Source of the DNA: Clostridia bacterium
GTDB lineage: Bacteria; Bacillota_A; Clostridia; Oscillospirales; CAG-272
Assembly (NCBI GenBank): GCA_017501345.1
Contig: JAFVXC010000024.1
Location: 117,822 to 181,821 of the forward strand
Length of the DNA stretch: 64,000 nt
Direction of reading: 5' to 3'
In this document: in pieces, positions 1 through 9,020 of the stretch
Layout of the letters: each line of letters begins with the position of its first letter
Numbering within the stretch: the first letter of the stretch is position 1
Translations under genes and position numbers: made by a program
The notes under the pieces: model-generated
Seen by the model: only the letters and a program-made list of their open reading frames with translations
Told to the model about the DNA's origin: nothing
Database searches by the model: none

Positions 1-112
1 CATTTATCACACCTCAAATTCATTTACACATAAACAAGTTACGCATCGGGAAAACTGCAGTTACGGCATACCCTGCCGCAAAGTATACACGAAGAAAAGG
101 ATCTGCTCCAAT

Positions 113-286
113 ATGAAGGAATTTGAAAAGAAAAAGAAGAGTCGCAACGAGATCGTGCTTCCGAGCACACCCGAGCGCGAGATCCCCGATCCGCCCGTAC
201 CGAACCGCGCACACACAGAGATGGTGCTCGGAAGCGACGGCAGAAGCGGTCTTTCCGATCTCGACGAAAAAGCAGGAAGCATATAA
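113..286 (+). CDS. Small charged hypothetical protein (57 aa)
   Basis: I do not recognise this short ORF. It begins with a lysine/glutamate-rich stretch (MKEFEKKKKSRNEIV) followed by a Pro-rich middle, and has no membrane segment. Its codons (GAG, ATC, CGC, CCC) look like those of neighbouring genes, which favours real coding. The same frame stays open to the left edge, but that AT-rich part reads like non-coding DNA, so the ATG at 113 is preferred. The ribosome site (AAAAGG about 12 nt upstream) is mediocre. It converges on typA, with a hairpin between the two. Confidence is limited because the length and start rest only on codon appearance. Confidence 0.38.
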   Translation: MKEFEKKKKSRNEIVLPSTPEREIPDPPVPNRAHTEMVLGSDGRSGLSDLDEKAGSI

Positions 287-318
287 AGCGCTTTCTTCAT
301 TCGTCAAGCCACATTTTT

Positions 319-358
319 ATGGGGTGAGCCGAAGCCTTTTCGCTTATGGCTCACCCCT
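319..358. terminator. Hairpin between convergent ORFs
   Basis: A perfect 10-bp stem, GGGGTGAGCC paired with GGCTCACCCC around a 17-nt loop, lies just beyond the typA stop codon. Neither side has a long T-tract, so it is a weak or bidirectional terminator at best. Confidence 0.45.
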
Positions 359-364
359 CCTCTG

Positions 365-2206
365 TTACTGGTTCTGTGCGGCTCTGCGGAGACGCATCGT
401 GTACTTCATTCTCTGCTCGGTGTCGAGGATCTTCTTGCGGAGTCGGATCGACTTCGGCGTGACCTCTATGAGCTCATCGTCGGTAATGAATTCGATCGCT
501 TCCTCAAGCGAGAAGATCTTAGGAGGCGTAAGAAGAAGCTTTTCGTCTGCGCCCGAGGAACGGATCGCAGTCAAGTGCTTTTCCTTGCAGGGGTTGACGG
601 CAATATCGTCGTTCTTCGGATTTTCACCGATGATCATACCCTCGTAAACGGGAGTCTGAGGTCCGACGAAGAGCTGACCTCTCTCCTGCGTGTTATAAAG
701 TCCGTAGCGTGTGGTAATCCCCGGCTCGGATGCGACGAGCGAGCCCGTAAAGCGCATCGTGATCTCACCGCGGTGCGGCTCATATCCGTCAAAGATCGTA
801 TTGATCAGGCCTTCGCCGTGCGTTGCTGTGAGGAATTCCGAGCGGTAACCGAAGAGGCATCTTGAGGGGATCTTGTACTCGATACGCATTCTGTTGTCAC
901 CAACAGGGTTCATTTCGAGCAGGTCGCCCTTTCTCTGTCCAAGCTTTTCGACGACTGCGCCGACATATTCACTCGGCACGTCGATCGTGACACGCTCCAT
1001 CGGCTCGCACTTCACGCCGTCGATCTCCTTATAGAGCACACGCGGATTCGAGCACATAAGCTCATAGCCCTCACGGCGCATCGTTTCGATCAGGATCGAG
1101 AGGTGCATCTCACCTCTGCCTGCGACCTTAAATTCGTCGGTAGTCTCACCATCCGACACGCGGAGAGAAACGTCCTTCAGAAGCTCCTTATAGAGGCGGT
1201 CGCGGATCTGACGGGAGGTAACGAACTTACCCTCCTTACCTGCAAGCGGGCTGTTGTTGACGAGGAAGGTCATTTCCATCGTCGGCTCGCTGACCTTGAC
1301 AAATTCGAGCGGTGTGGGATCTCCGAGGCCCGTGATGGTGTCACCGATCGTAATACTCTCGGCGCCCGAGAAGCAAACGATATCGCCGACCTTGGCTTCT
1401 GTTACGGGAACGCGGACAAGACCGTCGATCTGATAGATCGAAACGATCTTCGAGCGCTTCGGAGCGGCATCCGAGTGGTAGTTCGTGATATAAACGTCCT
1501 GATTCTGACGGATCGAGCCGCGCTCAATGCGTCCGATGCCGATCCTGCCGACGAATTCGTTGTAGTCGATCGATGAAACGAGCAGCTGAAGCTCGCCATC
1601 CACCTCGCCCTCGGGAGCGGGAATATAATTCAGAATGGTCTCAAACAGAGGTGTCAGATCCTCGCCAACCTCGTCGGGGCTATAAGAAGCCGTGCCCGAG
1701 CGTCCCGAGCAGAAGAGCATCGGGCTGTCGAGCTGTTCGTCGTTTGCACCGAGGTCGATCAGAAGCTCGAGAACCTCGTCGATAACCTCGTAAATACGTG
1801 CATCGGGCTTGTCGATCTTATTGACGCAAACGATCACACGGTGGTTCAGCTCAAGCGCTCTCTGAAGCACGAAGCGCGTCTGCGGCATCGGTCCCTCTGC
1901 GGCATCAACGAGCAGGATAACGCCGTTGACCATCTTGAGGACACGCTCGACCTCGCCGCTGAAATCGGCGTGACCGGGGGTGTCGATGATGTTGATCTTG
2001 GTGTCCTTATAATGAACGGCGGTATTCTTTGCGAGAATGGTGATACCGCGCTCCTTTTCAAGGTCGCCCGAGTCCATAACACGGGTCACGGTCTCCTGAT
2101 TGTCGCGGTAAATGCCGCCCTGATGGAGCATACCGTCTACGAGGGTGGTCTTACCGTGGTCAACGTGTGCAATAATCGCTACGTTTCTGAGGTCTTCTCT
2201 TTTCAT
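365..2206 (-). CDS. typA: Ribosome-associated translational GTPase TypA/BipA
   Basis: Encodes a 613-aa TypA/BipA GTPase, an EF-G-like factor that binds the 70S ribosome and supports growth under stress and 50S assembly. The G1 loop is at residues 13-21 (AHVDHGKTT), followed by DTPGHADF (G3) and NKID (G4), with EF-G-like domains II, III and V and the BipA C-terminal domain behind. Length matches the family (about 610 aa). An upstream in-frame ATG would add six residues, but AAAGGA sits at the right distance from the ATG at 2206. The gene is monocistronic with its own promoter at about 2291-2319. Identification is secure. Confidence 0.97.
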   Translation of the reverse strand: MKREDLRNVAIIAHVDHGKTTLVDGMLHQGGIYRDNQETVTRVMDSGDLEKERGITILAKNTAVHYKDTKINIIDTPGHADFSGEVERVLKMVNGVILLVDAAEGPMPQTRFVLQRALELNHRVIVCVNKIDKPDARIYEVIDEVLELLIDLGANDEQLDSPMLFCSGRSGTASYSPDEVGEDLTPLFETILNYIPAPEGEVDGELQLLVSSIDYNEFVGRIGIGRIERGSIRQNQDVYITNYHSDAAPKRSKIVSIYQIDGLVRVPVTEAKVGDIVCFSGAESITIGDTITGLGDPTPLEFVKVSEPTMEMTFLVNNSPLAGKEGKFVTSRQIRDRLYKELLKDVSLRVSDGETTDEFKVAGRGEMHLSILIETMRREGYELMCSNPRVLYKEIDGVKCEPMERVTIDVPSEYVGAVVEKLGQRKGDLLEMNPVGDNRMRIEYKIPSRCLFGYRSEFLTATHGEGLINTIFDGYEPHRGEITMRFTGSLVASEPGITTRYGLYNTQERGQLFVGPQTPVYEGMIIGENPKNDDIAVNPCKEKHLTAIRSSGADEKLLLTPPKIFSLEEAIEFITDDELIEVTPKSIRLRKKILDTEQRMKYTMRLRRAAQNQ

Positions 2207-2290
2207 TTTGGGGATTCCTTTCATTATAGAAGCATATCAAAGCAGATCTCTCTTGGCGTATTTTCGCCGCAAAATATTCATTAACGATTT

Positions 2291-2319
2291 ATTATATCAC
2301 ATTTCAATGAAAATAGCAA
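2291..2319 (-). promoter_or_regulatory. Sigma-A-type promoter of typA
   Basis: On the minus strand TTGCTA and TATAAT are separated by 17 nt, ending about 85 nt upstream of the typA start. The -10 box is perfect and the -35 box matches at four of six positions. Confidence 0.7.
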
Positions 2320-2403
2320 GAATAGAAGAACATTTTTTTGAAATTTATTTCACGATTTATTTTCTCAAAGTGCATAGCATTCCGCGAAGCCCCGCCGTAA
2401 ATC

Positions 2404-2439
2404 AAAAAGCAGGGGCGGCTCACTAAGGTGAGGCGCCCC
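2404..2439 (-). terminator. Intrinsic terminator after the 2462-3238 gene
   Basis: On the minus strand a GC-rich 12-bp stem with one mismatch (GGGGCG...CGCCCC, loop CTTA) is followed by TGCTTTTTG. It sits directly downstream of the membrane-protein gene and upstream of the typA promoter. Confidence 0.8.
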
Positions 2440-2461
2440 CATATGGATCAAACGGAACAGA

Positions 2462-3238
2462 TTAGTCCTTCCGCTTCGGTGCTCCAGTGTTTTCACTATT
2501 CTTTTTTTCACGTCTTGCTCTCTCAGCCTCGACGCCCTTGTTCATAAGGACCTTGGGAAGTCCCACGTTATAGAAGCCGAGAATATACGAGATCGCAACG
2601 AACAGAACGGTACAAAGAGCCATCGCAAAATAGGTCCACCAATAATTATGAAGTGCACTGCCTCCAACCGAGAAATTGCAAATGAGACTCCAGTACATTC
2701 CCTCGGAAAACATCATAATCACCTTGGTGACTGCTGCAACGTTGTGTGCTCCGCCGAGGAAGGTCAGCGTAAAAACGGTTGCAAGCAGGAAATTCGGGAT
2801 ACCCGCCGCAAGACCAACCAGCGCACCCGTATAAAGCCTGCGCTTTCGTCTGCCGCCGTCGACCGAGAGACGGTCACTCGCACCGATCTCCCACACGACG
2901 GTATGAATGAGTGCCACAAAAAACAGAAGCGAAAAAACGCCCGCTGCAATCGACAGCCCCCCGAGTGTTTTTCCCGTTGCAAGTGCGAGCGACGTTCCGA
3001 AAAGTCCCATCGCAAACTGCATAAGATAAACGCGCATCGCGGAATAGGAGTAGCGATCCCACACACGCCTGAACGGAGATTTCTGCGCGTCAAGTGCCTC
3101 CTCATCGCCCTCGGAAGGAAGAGGCGGAAGATAGGTATTGTCAGAGCCGCCCGGTACGAAGGGGGATTCTTCATCACCAAGACCGGACACGTCCCTTTTG
3201 ATTTCGTTCTCGTTGTTCTGTTCTGCCACGGATATCAT
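2462..3238 (-). CDS. Multi-spanning membrane protein of unknown function (258 aa)
   Basis: I do not recognise a family. About 65 N-terminal residues are acidic and Pro/Gly-rich, and probably cytosolic and disordered. Four to five hydrophobic segments follow (roughly 70-90, 93-115, 137-160, 172-190 and 205-228), then a Lys/Arg/Glu-rich C-terminal tail. No catalytic motif is apparent. It is transcribed alone, with its own terminator. It starts at ATG 3238 behind a possible AAAGGATG-type site. It could be a small integral membrane regulator or channel-like protein; no function can be assigned from sequence. Confidence 0.75.
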   Translation of the reverse strand: MISVAEQNNENEIKRDVSGLGDEESPFVPGGSDNTYLPPLPSEGDEEALDAQKSPFRRVWDRYSYSAMRVYLMQFAMGLFGTSLALATGKTLGGLSIAAGVFSLLFFVALIHTVVWEIGASDRLSVDGGRRKRRLYTGALVGLAAGIPNFLLATVFTLTFLGGAHNVAAVTKVIMMFSEGMYWSLICNFSVGGSALHNYWWTYFAMALCTVLFVAISYILGFYNVGLPKVLMNKGVEAERARREKKNSENTGAPKRKD

Positions 3239-3348
3239 CCTTTCAATCGATCATTCAAGTTGTTTTCTTTATTATAGCGGAATCCCCCGCAATATGCAAC
3301 CGATAATGCGGAAAATTTACAAATTATCCACTAAAAAAATCCGAAAAG

Positions 3349-3357
3349 TGGTATAAT
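3349..3357 (+). promoter_or_regulatory. Extended -10 promoter of the recombinase gene
   Basis: TGG-TATAAT lies about 40 nt upstream of the recombinase ATG. No convincing -35 box is present, which is common for extended -10 promoters. Confidence 0.5.
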
Positions 3358-3396
3358 AGTATTATACAAAATCTTACAAAAAAAGGAGCCCATCAT

Positions 3397-4617
3397 ATGA
3401 CAAACGACGAGATCCTCCGGGTGCTTCCCCAAATCGTTCGGGAATTTGCCGCGTACAAATCTGCGATTCAAGGATGCTCTCCGAAAACCGTTACGGAATA
3501 TCTCATCGATCTTCGCACCTTTTTCCGCTATCTGATCGCAAAGGAAAACGGCATCGATCCCGAATCCGAGGAATTCACCGAGCTCGATGCGTCAAGCCTT
3601 GATCTTACATACATAAAAGATATCAAAAAGGATGACATCTACGATTTCCTTCTCTACTCGGGCACAACGCGCGGAAACCTCTGGTCGGCAAAATCCCGTA
3701 AGCTTTCTGCAATCAAGGCTTTTTTCAAGTACCTTGTAAACAGCCGCGGGCTTCTCGAGGAAAATCCCGCCGCGACGGTCGAATCCCCAAAGCCGAAGCG
3801 TTCCCTTCCGAAATTCCTTTCTCTTGAGGAATCACAGCGGCTCCTCGAAGCGATCCGAGCGGACGAGGCATCCGACTCCCTCCTGCGCGACTATGCGATC
3901 GTCACGCTCTTCCTCAACTGCGGAATGCGTCTCTCGGAGCTTTGCGGCGTTAATCTGAACGATATCGACCGCGAGCTTCGCTCAATGCGCGTCATCGGCA
4001 AGGGGGCGAAGGAGCGCATCATCTACTTGAACAACGCCTGCCGCGCCTCTCTCGCCGACTATCTTGAAGAGCGTCTCTCCCCCACGATGCGCGCACGCGC
4101 CGCAAAGAAGAAGGAGGAGCGCGCACTCTTTCTCAGCAGTCGCGGGCAGCGCATCAGCCCGAAGACCGTACAATGGATGGTCTACAAATATCTCGAGCTT
4201 GCGGGGCTTGAAGCCAAGCACTATTCGGTTCACAAGCTCCGCCACACGGCAGCAACACTGATGTATCAGTCGGGCAACGTCGATATTCGCGTGCTGAAGG
4301 ACATTCTCGGTCACGAGCAACTCAATACCACGCAGATCTATACCCACGTCAGCGACCGCAATATGGAAGAGGCGATGCAGAAGAATCCGCTTGCCGATCT
4401 CGGTGGCGCGCGGAAAGATCCGTCGGAACTCCCCGGAGACACTGCGGAGGTCTCAAACGCAGAAACAATTCTTTCGCGAAATAACAAGGAACTCACCAAG
4501 AGTCCTACGGAAAGCGTGAGCTTAAATTTCGACGCGACCGATAATATCAATTATTGGATCAATACGTTTACAGAAAGACAAAAGAACCAAAATAGTGCAA
4601 TTGATCCCCTGACATAA
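3397..4617 (+). CDS. Tyrosine recombinase, XerC/XerD-like
   Basis: A 406-aa site-specific recombinase of the lambda integrase/Xer family. It has an N-terminal SAM-like core-binding domain (about 10-120) and a catalytic domain with all signature residues visible: R178 (NCGMRLSEL), K203 (GKGAKER), H279-x-x-R282 (HKLRH), H306 (GHEQLN) and nucleophile Y315 (QIYTH). Standard XerC/D proteins are about 300 aa; this one carries roughly 70 extra polar residues after the catalytic core. It starts at ATG 3397 behind AAAAAGGAG. No mobile-element genes adjoin it, so it is probably a housekeeping chromosome-dimer resolvase rather than a phage integrase. It is the only tyrosine recombinase in the window, so it could act in trans on the element at 50-61 kb. 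Confidence 0.88.
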   Translation: MTNDEILRVLPQIVREFAAYKSAIQGCSPKTVTEYLIDLRTFFRYLIAKENGIDPESEEFTELDASSLDLTYIKDIKKDDIYDFLLYSGTTRGNLWSAKSRKLSAIKAFFKYLVNSRGLLEENPAATVESPKPKRSLPKFLSLEESQRLLEAIRADEASDSLLRDYAIVTLFLNCGMRLSELCGVNLNDIDRELRSMRVIGKGAKERIIYLNNACRASLADYLEERLSPTMRARAAKKKEERALFLSSRGQRISPKTVQWMVYKYLELAGLEAKHYSVHKLRHTAATLMYQSGNVDIRVLKDILGHEQLNTTQIYTHVSDRNMEEAMQKNPLADLGGARKDPSELPGDTAEVSNAETILSRNNKELTKSPTESVSLNFDATDNINYWINTFTERQKNQNSAIDPLT

Positions 4618-4693
4618 TGCAGTCAGGAGTGTCTGCTGCACTTTTTCATCGGTAAGCGCTCAATAATATCGCCACACTCACCATCCATGCCGT

Positions 4694-5833
4694 TCATATT
4701 TGAAGTGCGGCGGCTGTGAGGATCGTTTCTCCAACCGCTACGGCATCCGACTCCGATATTTCGGACCGTAGAACAGCACACGCGAAAGCATTCGACAGAA
4801 CCCGCACGAAGCGCTCGTATTCCATACGCACCTCAGCCGCGGTCGATCCCTCGGCAATAAACACAAGCCGTCCGAGCGGATAGCGCATTGCCGATAGTCG
4901 CAAAGCCTCTGTCAGTACCTCTCTGCAACAACACCGTAGCCTAGACGGAAGGATACCCGAAAGCACCTCGGTCAGCCCCGAATCCGCAAGAACCCGATAA
5001 CGCCTTTCAAGCTCTCGTTCGTTATCAAACGGCATCATATAGAAAAGCCGCGGCCTTCGGTCCGTCTTTTCAAGATATCGCAAAAAATCTCTTAAAGCAG
5101 ATACGGGAGCATCACCTGAGAGAACGAGCGGAACATCCTGCGTTTTACAGATCTCCCCCGTCACGCGCAAAAGCTGGGAGGCTAGATAAGTCCGATCGCG
5201 CGCGTCACAGTTCCCCGCTCTGACCGCTGAAAAGCCCCGATTTGCGTGATAGGGATCGGGAGATATAAAGTCGAGATCCGAAAGATCGAGCCACAGTATT
5301 TCTGCCCCCTGTATGCTTTCTGCATATGCCACAGTATAGGCATCAAGGCTTTCATAAGCCTTGAGACGTTCGAAAGACGGATAGACCCACTCAGTCGCGT
5401 TCAGAGATCTTGTCCGCATAAAGGGTGACAGCAGACCGTCAAAGCCTCCGCTTTCGAGAATCGGGAGCGATGCCCTCCAGAGGGTATCGGCATTTTGAGG
5501 GGACGGAAGCTCCGTACAGCCGAAAAGATATTCGAGCGTCAAGCGGACAAAGCTATGATATCCACTGCCTACGAGAGACGGAAGGAGATAGAGGAGCTCA
5601 ACGAAATTCTCGTAATCCGAATAGTCCTCCGACAAAAAATGCTCCTCGGTTTTCGCACAGGAAAGGAGTCGTCTTCCATCTTCGGTCAGGAGAAGGCGGT
5701 AAAGATTTCGCACTTTTCCGTCACAGAACGCGCGGTCATCGGGAAGACGCACCCTGCCATTCGATTTTTCGTGTAGCATACGAGCAATGCGCTCGGCGCC
5801 TTCTGTTTCGAGAAGATAGGCTTTTTTTGACAT
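4694..5833 (-). CDS. Hypothetical protein, 379 aa
   Basis: I do not recognise this protein with confidence. It is soluble, with no signal peptide or membrane segment, and about 380 residues long. Alternating hydrophobic strands and helices, such as AEILWLDLSDLDFISPD near the middle, are compatible with a TIM-barrel-like fold. Parts faintly recall the uronate-isomerase/amidohydrolase group, but no metal-binding HxH is visible at the expected N-terminal position. It starts at ATG 5833 behind a strong AAAGGAGG site and is monocistronic with its own promoter. A database fold search is the only way to place it. Confidence 0.7.
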   Translation of the reverse strand: MSKKAYLLETEGAERIARMLHEKSNGRVRLPDDRAFCDGKVRNLYRLLLTEDGRRLLSCAKTEEHFLSEDYSDYENFVELLYLLPSLVGSGYHSFVRLTLEYLFGCTELPSPQNADTLWRASLPILESGGFDGLLSPFMRTRSLNATEWVYPSFERLKAYESLDAYTVAYAESIQGAEILWLDLSDLDFISPDPYHANRGFSAVRAGNCDARDRTYLASQLLRVTGEICKTQDVPLVLSGDAPVSALRDFLRYLEKTDRRPRLFYMMPFDNERELERRYRVLADSGLTEVLSGILPSRLRCCCREVLTEALRLSAMRYPLGRLVFIAEGSTAAEVRMEYERFVRVLSNAFACAVLRSEISESDAVAVGETILTAAALQI

Positions 5834-5875
5834 TGCATCCTCCTTTCCTACCGTAAAAGCAATTCCTTATCTTTC

Positions 5876-5904
5876 ATCATACCACAAAAAGCTAAAAATA
5901 GCAA
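5876..5904 (-). promoter_or_regulatory. Promoter of the 379-aa hypothetical gene
   Basis: On the minus strand TTGCTA-N17-TATGAT lies about 45 nt upstream of the start codon. The -35 hexamer is identical to that of typA. Confidence 0.6.
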
Positions 5905-6014
5905 GCGGATTAAGGATTTTTTTGGAAAAGCACCCTTCTTTCAAGGCTAACAGCAATTTTTTTGTAAAAATACGTTTTAATTTTTCAATTCCTCTATGAA
6001 AAAATAAAGTTTTA

Positions 6015-6023
6015 TGTTATAAT
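6015..6023 (+). promoter_or_regulatory. Extended -10 promoter of the PHP gene
   Basis: TGT-TATAAT occurs about 35 nt upstream of the GTG start of the PHP phosphatase gene. The -35 region is not recognisable. Confidence 0.5.
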
Positions 6024-6055
6024 AAAAGATATTATAAAAAGAGGAGGACGTCGCC

Positions 6056-6868
6056 GTGCTTTTTGACAGCCATACGCATACTGTTTTTTCCTTTGACGGT
6101 TCGCCCGAAGCCTCTCCGCACGCAATGTGTGAGGCGGCGCTCCGTGCGGGTCTTTCGGGGATCGCACTGACCGATCACTTCGAAGCCAATAACGTGAAGG
6201 AGCAGATCTACGAGCCATTCAAAGCCGACGAAGCATTTGCCGCCGCTATGGAGGCAAAGGAAGCCTTCAAGGGGCGCCTTCGCGTTTCGGTCGGGATCGA
6301 GCTCGGTCAGGCGACCGAATGCCCCGAGGCGGCACGCGCGCTTCTCGATACACACAAATACGATTTCGTGCTCGGGTCGATCCACAATCTCCCCGCAGTT
6401 CCCGATTTTTATTATTTCCGCTTTGAGATCATCCCCGACCGTCTGATCGACAATCTCTTCGCCCGTGTACTTGACGAGGCCGAACGGTTATGCGATTTTG
6501 ACGGTATCCACGCGCTCGCGCACCTGACCTATATGCACAGATACGTTGTGTATGCATCGCGCACGATCGACTTTACAAGGCATATGGAACAGCTCGAGGC
6601 GATCTTCCGAAAAATGATCCGTAAGGATCTCGCACTTGAGGTCAACGTTTCCCTTCTTCGAAGAGGTCGCGATCTTCTGATGCCCACGCGAGAATTGATC
6701 GAGCTTTACCGCGAAAACGGCGGTGAACTCTTTACCGTCGGCTCGGATGCACACTGTCCTAAGGACGTCGGTGCAAACATTGCTGACGCATACGAGTTGC
6801 TCCGCGCGCTTTCTGTTCCATCCGTCGCATTCTATGAAAACGGCAAGCCCGAGTTGATCCCGATTTGA
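6056..6868 (+). CDS. PHP-domain phosphoesterase, HisK/HisJ histidinol-phosphatase family
   Basis: A 270-aa PHP-superfamily metallophosphoesterase, the class that includes histidinol-phosphate phosphatase. The metal-binding H6-x-H8 is at the N-terminus (DSHTHTVFSFDG), TDHFE follows near residue 40, and GSDAHCP lies near the C-terminus, as the family requires. The start is a GTG at 6056 behind GAGGAGG. No other histidine-biosynthesis gene is in view and the next gene is MutS-like, so the substrate is inferred from family length (about 265 aa) only. Some family members act on other phosphate esters or nucleotides. Confidence 0.85.
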   Translation: MLFDSHTHTVFSFDGSPEASPHAMCEAALRAGLSGIALTDHFEANNVKEQIYEPFKADEAFAAAMEAKEAFKGRLRVSVGIELGQATECPEAARALLDTHKYDFVLGSIHNLPAVPDFYYFRFEIIPDRLIDNLFARVLDEAERLCDFDGIHALAHLTYMHRYVVYASRTIDFTRHMEQLEAIFRKMIRKDLALEVNVSLLRRGRDLLMPTRELIELYRENGGELFTVGSDAHCPKDVGANIADAYELLRALSVPSVAFYENGKPELIPI

Positions 6869-6899
6869 TCACTTCCGTACTTACGAAAGGAATTCCTAT

Positions 6900-8504
6900 A
6901 TGAATACAGAGCTGAACGATTTCAGTTTACTTTACCCTGCGGAAAATACGCAGAACCGATACGACGAGCGTCTGCACCCGAATATTGATATGTTCGTGCT
7001 TGAGGAGCTTGGTCTGCTTGACGTATTCAATCTCAAAAACAGCGACCTCAGCGAGTATTTCACCTCCGATCCCTTAGCGATCCGATACCGCAATGAGGTT
7101 TTCGCCGATATGCTCGCCTGCCCCTCGATTTCAAAAACGCTCAGCAGGCTGATCCCCATTCTCAGCGATATTATGGAGCTTCGCCGACTTGAGGCAGACG
7201 ATGGAGAGGCGAATTCCTATCTGCTCAGCATTTCTGAGATCGAGCTTTACATCTCGAGCATCGATACGCTTCACAAGGGTCTCGGTCCGCTTCGCGAGAA
7301 GATGAAGAGCGTCGGCTTTCAGACGTTGACCGATCGCATTGCCGAGCTCGCAGAAAGCGATTATTATGCTGAGCTGAATATGAAGCTGAACGAGCTTACG
7401 GACCGCGTTCGCGAGATCCGCAGCGTTACGATCGGTGTCAATCTCGATGCACAGCTCCGTCCGACCTCGGCGGGCGTGCTTTCGATCAACCCCGAGCCCT
7501 TCCGCTCGGGTGACGTGCTTGAAAAGATCCTCAGACTGAATTTTAAGGATGACGAATACACCTGCATCGCCGATCTCGTTCCCTTCGGCAAGAAGCAATC
7601 CGAAAATCAGAAGACTGCACTTTCGCTCGCGTTCTATTCCGCGATCAACGACGTTTACAAAAGCTCCCTCCGCTCATGGAAAAAGATCGTGCAGTCCTAC
7701 GTGCTTGAAAATACCGATTTTCTGCTCAACCTGATGCCTGAGATCGAATTTCTCGTAAAGGGTACCGAGATCCTCCGTGCGCTCTCCGAAAAGGGCTGTG
7801 CCCTGACCGCACCGAGCATTCCCGACCCGTACACACCTGTTTTCCGAACGAAGGCGCTTTATAATCCCTGCGTCGCGCTCAGGATCGACGACGAGATCGT
7901 TTCGAACGACTTCACCTTCGACGAAAGCGCGATGATCTGGGTACTGACAGGTCCGAACCGCGGCGGCAAGTCGGTGATAACCTGTGCCGTAGGTATCGCG
8001 CAAGCGATGCTTCAGCTCGGTATGTTCATTCCCGCAGAGGAAGCCGAGATCTCTCCTGTCGACGGGATCTTCACACATTTCCCCACCGGTGCTGACGATA
8101 CGATCAACAAAGGGCGTCTCGGTGAGGAATGCGCACGTCTCGGAGAGATATTTGATCTCGTAACCGAAAAAAGTCTCGTGCTTCTCGACGAATCGCTTTC
8201 GTCCACCGGCTCCTTTGAAGCATCCTACATTGCCGCTGAGGTGCTTTCGGGCTTCAGCCGCATCGGCTGTCGCTGTCTCTTTGCGACACATCTGCACGAG
8301 CTTGCCGCACAGGTCGACGAGATCAATGCACGCACGGCCAAGGAAGGCGGCGTAAGGATCGACACGCTCGTTGCGGGCATTGAAGAGGGCAAACGCTCCT
8401 TCAAGATCTACCGTGCGAAGCCCGACGGCAAGAGCTATGCCCGCGATATCGCAGAGCGCTATGGGCTGACGTATGAAAATATCATCCGCAAACGCAACGG
8501 ATGA
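6900..8504 (+). CDS. MutS-family ATPase lacking the mismatch-recognition domain
   Basis: A 534-aa protein with the C-terminal MutS ATPase domain. The Walker A (GPNRGGKS) is near residue 351, Walker B (VLLDES) near 426, the signature LSSTGSFEAS follows, and ATHLHEL comes after it. The N-terminal 340 residues are helical and resemble the MutS lever/core region. The mismatch-binding domain I with its Phe-x-Glu is absent, and so is the Smr nuclease tail of MutS2. It is therefore one of the short MutS-related proteins rather than MutS1. It follows the PHP gene by 32 nt and runs into the Lrp gene, suggesting one transcript. The target DNA structure is unknown. Confidence 0.85.
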   Translation: MNTELNDFSLLYPAENTQNRYDERLHPNIDMFVLEELGLLDVFNLKNSDLSEYFTSDPLAIRYRNEVFADMLACPSISKTLSRLIPILSDIMELRRLEADDGEANSYLLSISEIELYISSIDTLHKGLGPLREKMKSVGFQTLTDRIAELAESDYYAELNMKLNELTDRVREIRSVTIGVNLDAQLRPTSAGVLSINPEPFRSGDVLEKILRLNFKDDEYTCIADLVPFGKKQSENQKTALSLAFYSAINDVYKSSLRSWKKIVQSYVLENTDFLLNLMPEIEFLVKGTEILRALSEKGCALTAPSIPDPYTPVFRTKALYNPCVALRIDDEIVSNDFTFDESAMIWVLTGPNRGGKSVITCAVGIAQAMLQLGMFIPAEEAEISPVDGIFTHFPTGADDTINKGRLGEECARLGEIFDLVTEKSLVLLDESLSSTGSFEASYIAAEVLSGFSRIGCRCLFATHLHELAAQVDEINARTAKEGGVRIDTLVAGIEEGKRSFKIYRAKPDGKSYARDIAERYGLTYENIIRKRNG

Positions 8505-8541
8505 CATAATTCAAATACCATTACTGAAAGGAAATACCGCT

Positions 8542-9018
8542 ATGGATAAGCTTTTACAAATACTGGAGGAGGATGCCTCCCTCACCCCCGAGCAGCTCGC
8601 ATTGATGCTGGACAAGGAAGAGGGCGACATCAAGAGGATGATCCGCACCTATGAGGAAAACGGTGTGATCCTCGGCTACAAGACTCTCATTGACTGGGAT
8701 AAGACCGATCGTGAATACGTCACCGCCCTGATCGAGGTCAAGCTCGTTCCTCAGCGTGACCGTGGATTTGACCGCATTGCGGAAAAGATCAATAACTACC
8801 CCGAGGTAAAGAGCCTTTATCTGATGTCGGGGGGGTATGACCTCTGCGTTCTGATTGAGGGTAAGACGATGAAGGAGGTTGCGTATTTCGTCGCACGCAA
8901 GCTCTCCACAATCGAATACATCACGGGAACCGCTACGCACTTCGTTTTGAAGAAATATAAAGACAAGGGCGTTGTTTATGGGATCGTGGACGAGGACGAG
9001 AGAGGAAACTGTAACTGA
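8542..9018 (+). CDS. Lrp/AsnC-family transcriptional regulator
   Basis: A 158-aa Lrp/AsnC-type regulator with an N-terminal helix-turn-helix (about 1-55) and a RAM amino-acid-sensing domain (about 62-145) containing GGYDLCVLIEG. An in-frame upstream extension overlapping the MutS-like gene is possible, but AAAGGAAAT just before ATG 8542 decides the start. It lies 2 nt upstream of the aminotransferase gene, a pairing common in Bacillota, so it probably senses an amino acid and regulates its own operon. Confidence 0.9.
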   Translation: MDKLLQILEEDASLTPEQLALMLDKEEGDIKRMIRTYEENGVILGYKTLIDWDKTDREYVTALIEVKLVPQRDRGFDRIAEKINNYPEVKSLYLMSGGYDLCVLIEGKTMKEVAYFVARKLSTIEYITGTATHFVLKKYKDKGVVYGIVDEDERGNCN

Positions 9019-9020
9019 TT

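Noticed and set aside
4694..5833. Call as uronate isomerase or amidohydrolase
   Set aside because: Only vague TIM-barrel-like rhythm is present; no metal-binding HxH or other catalytic residues can be located.
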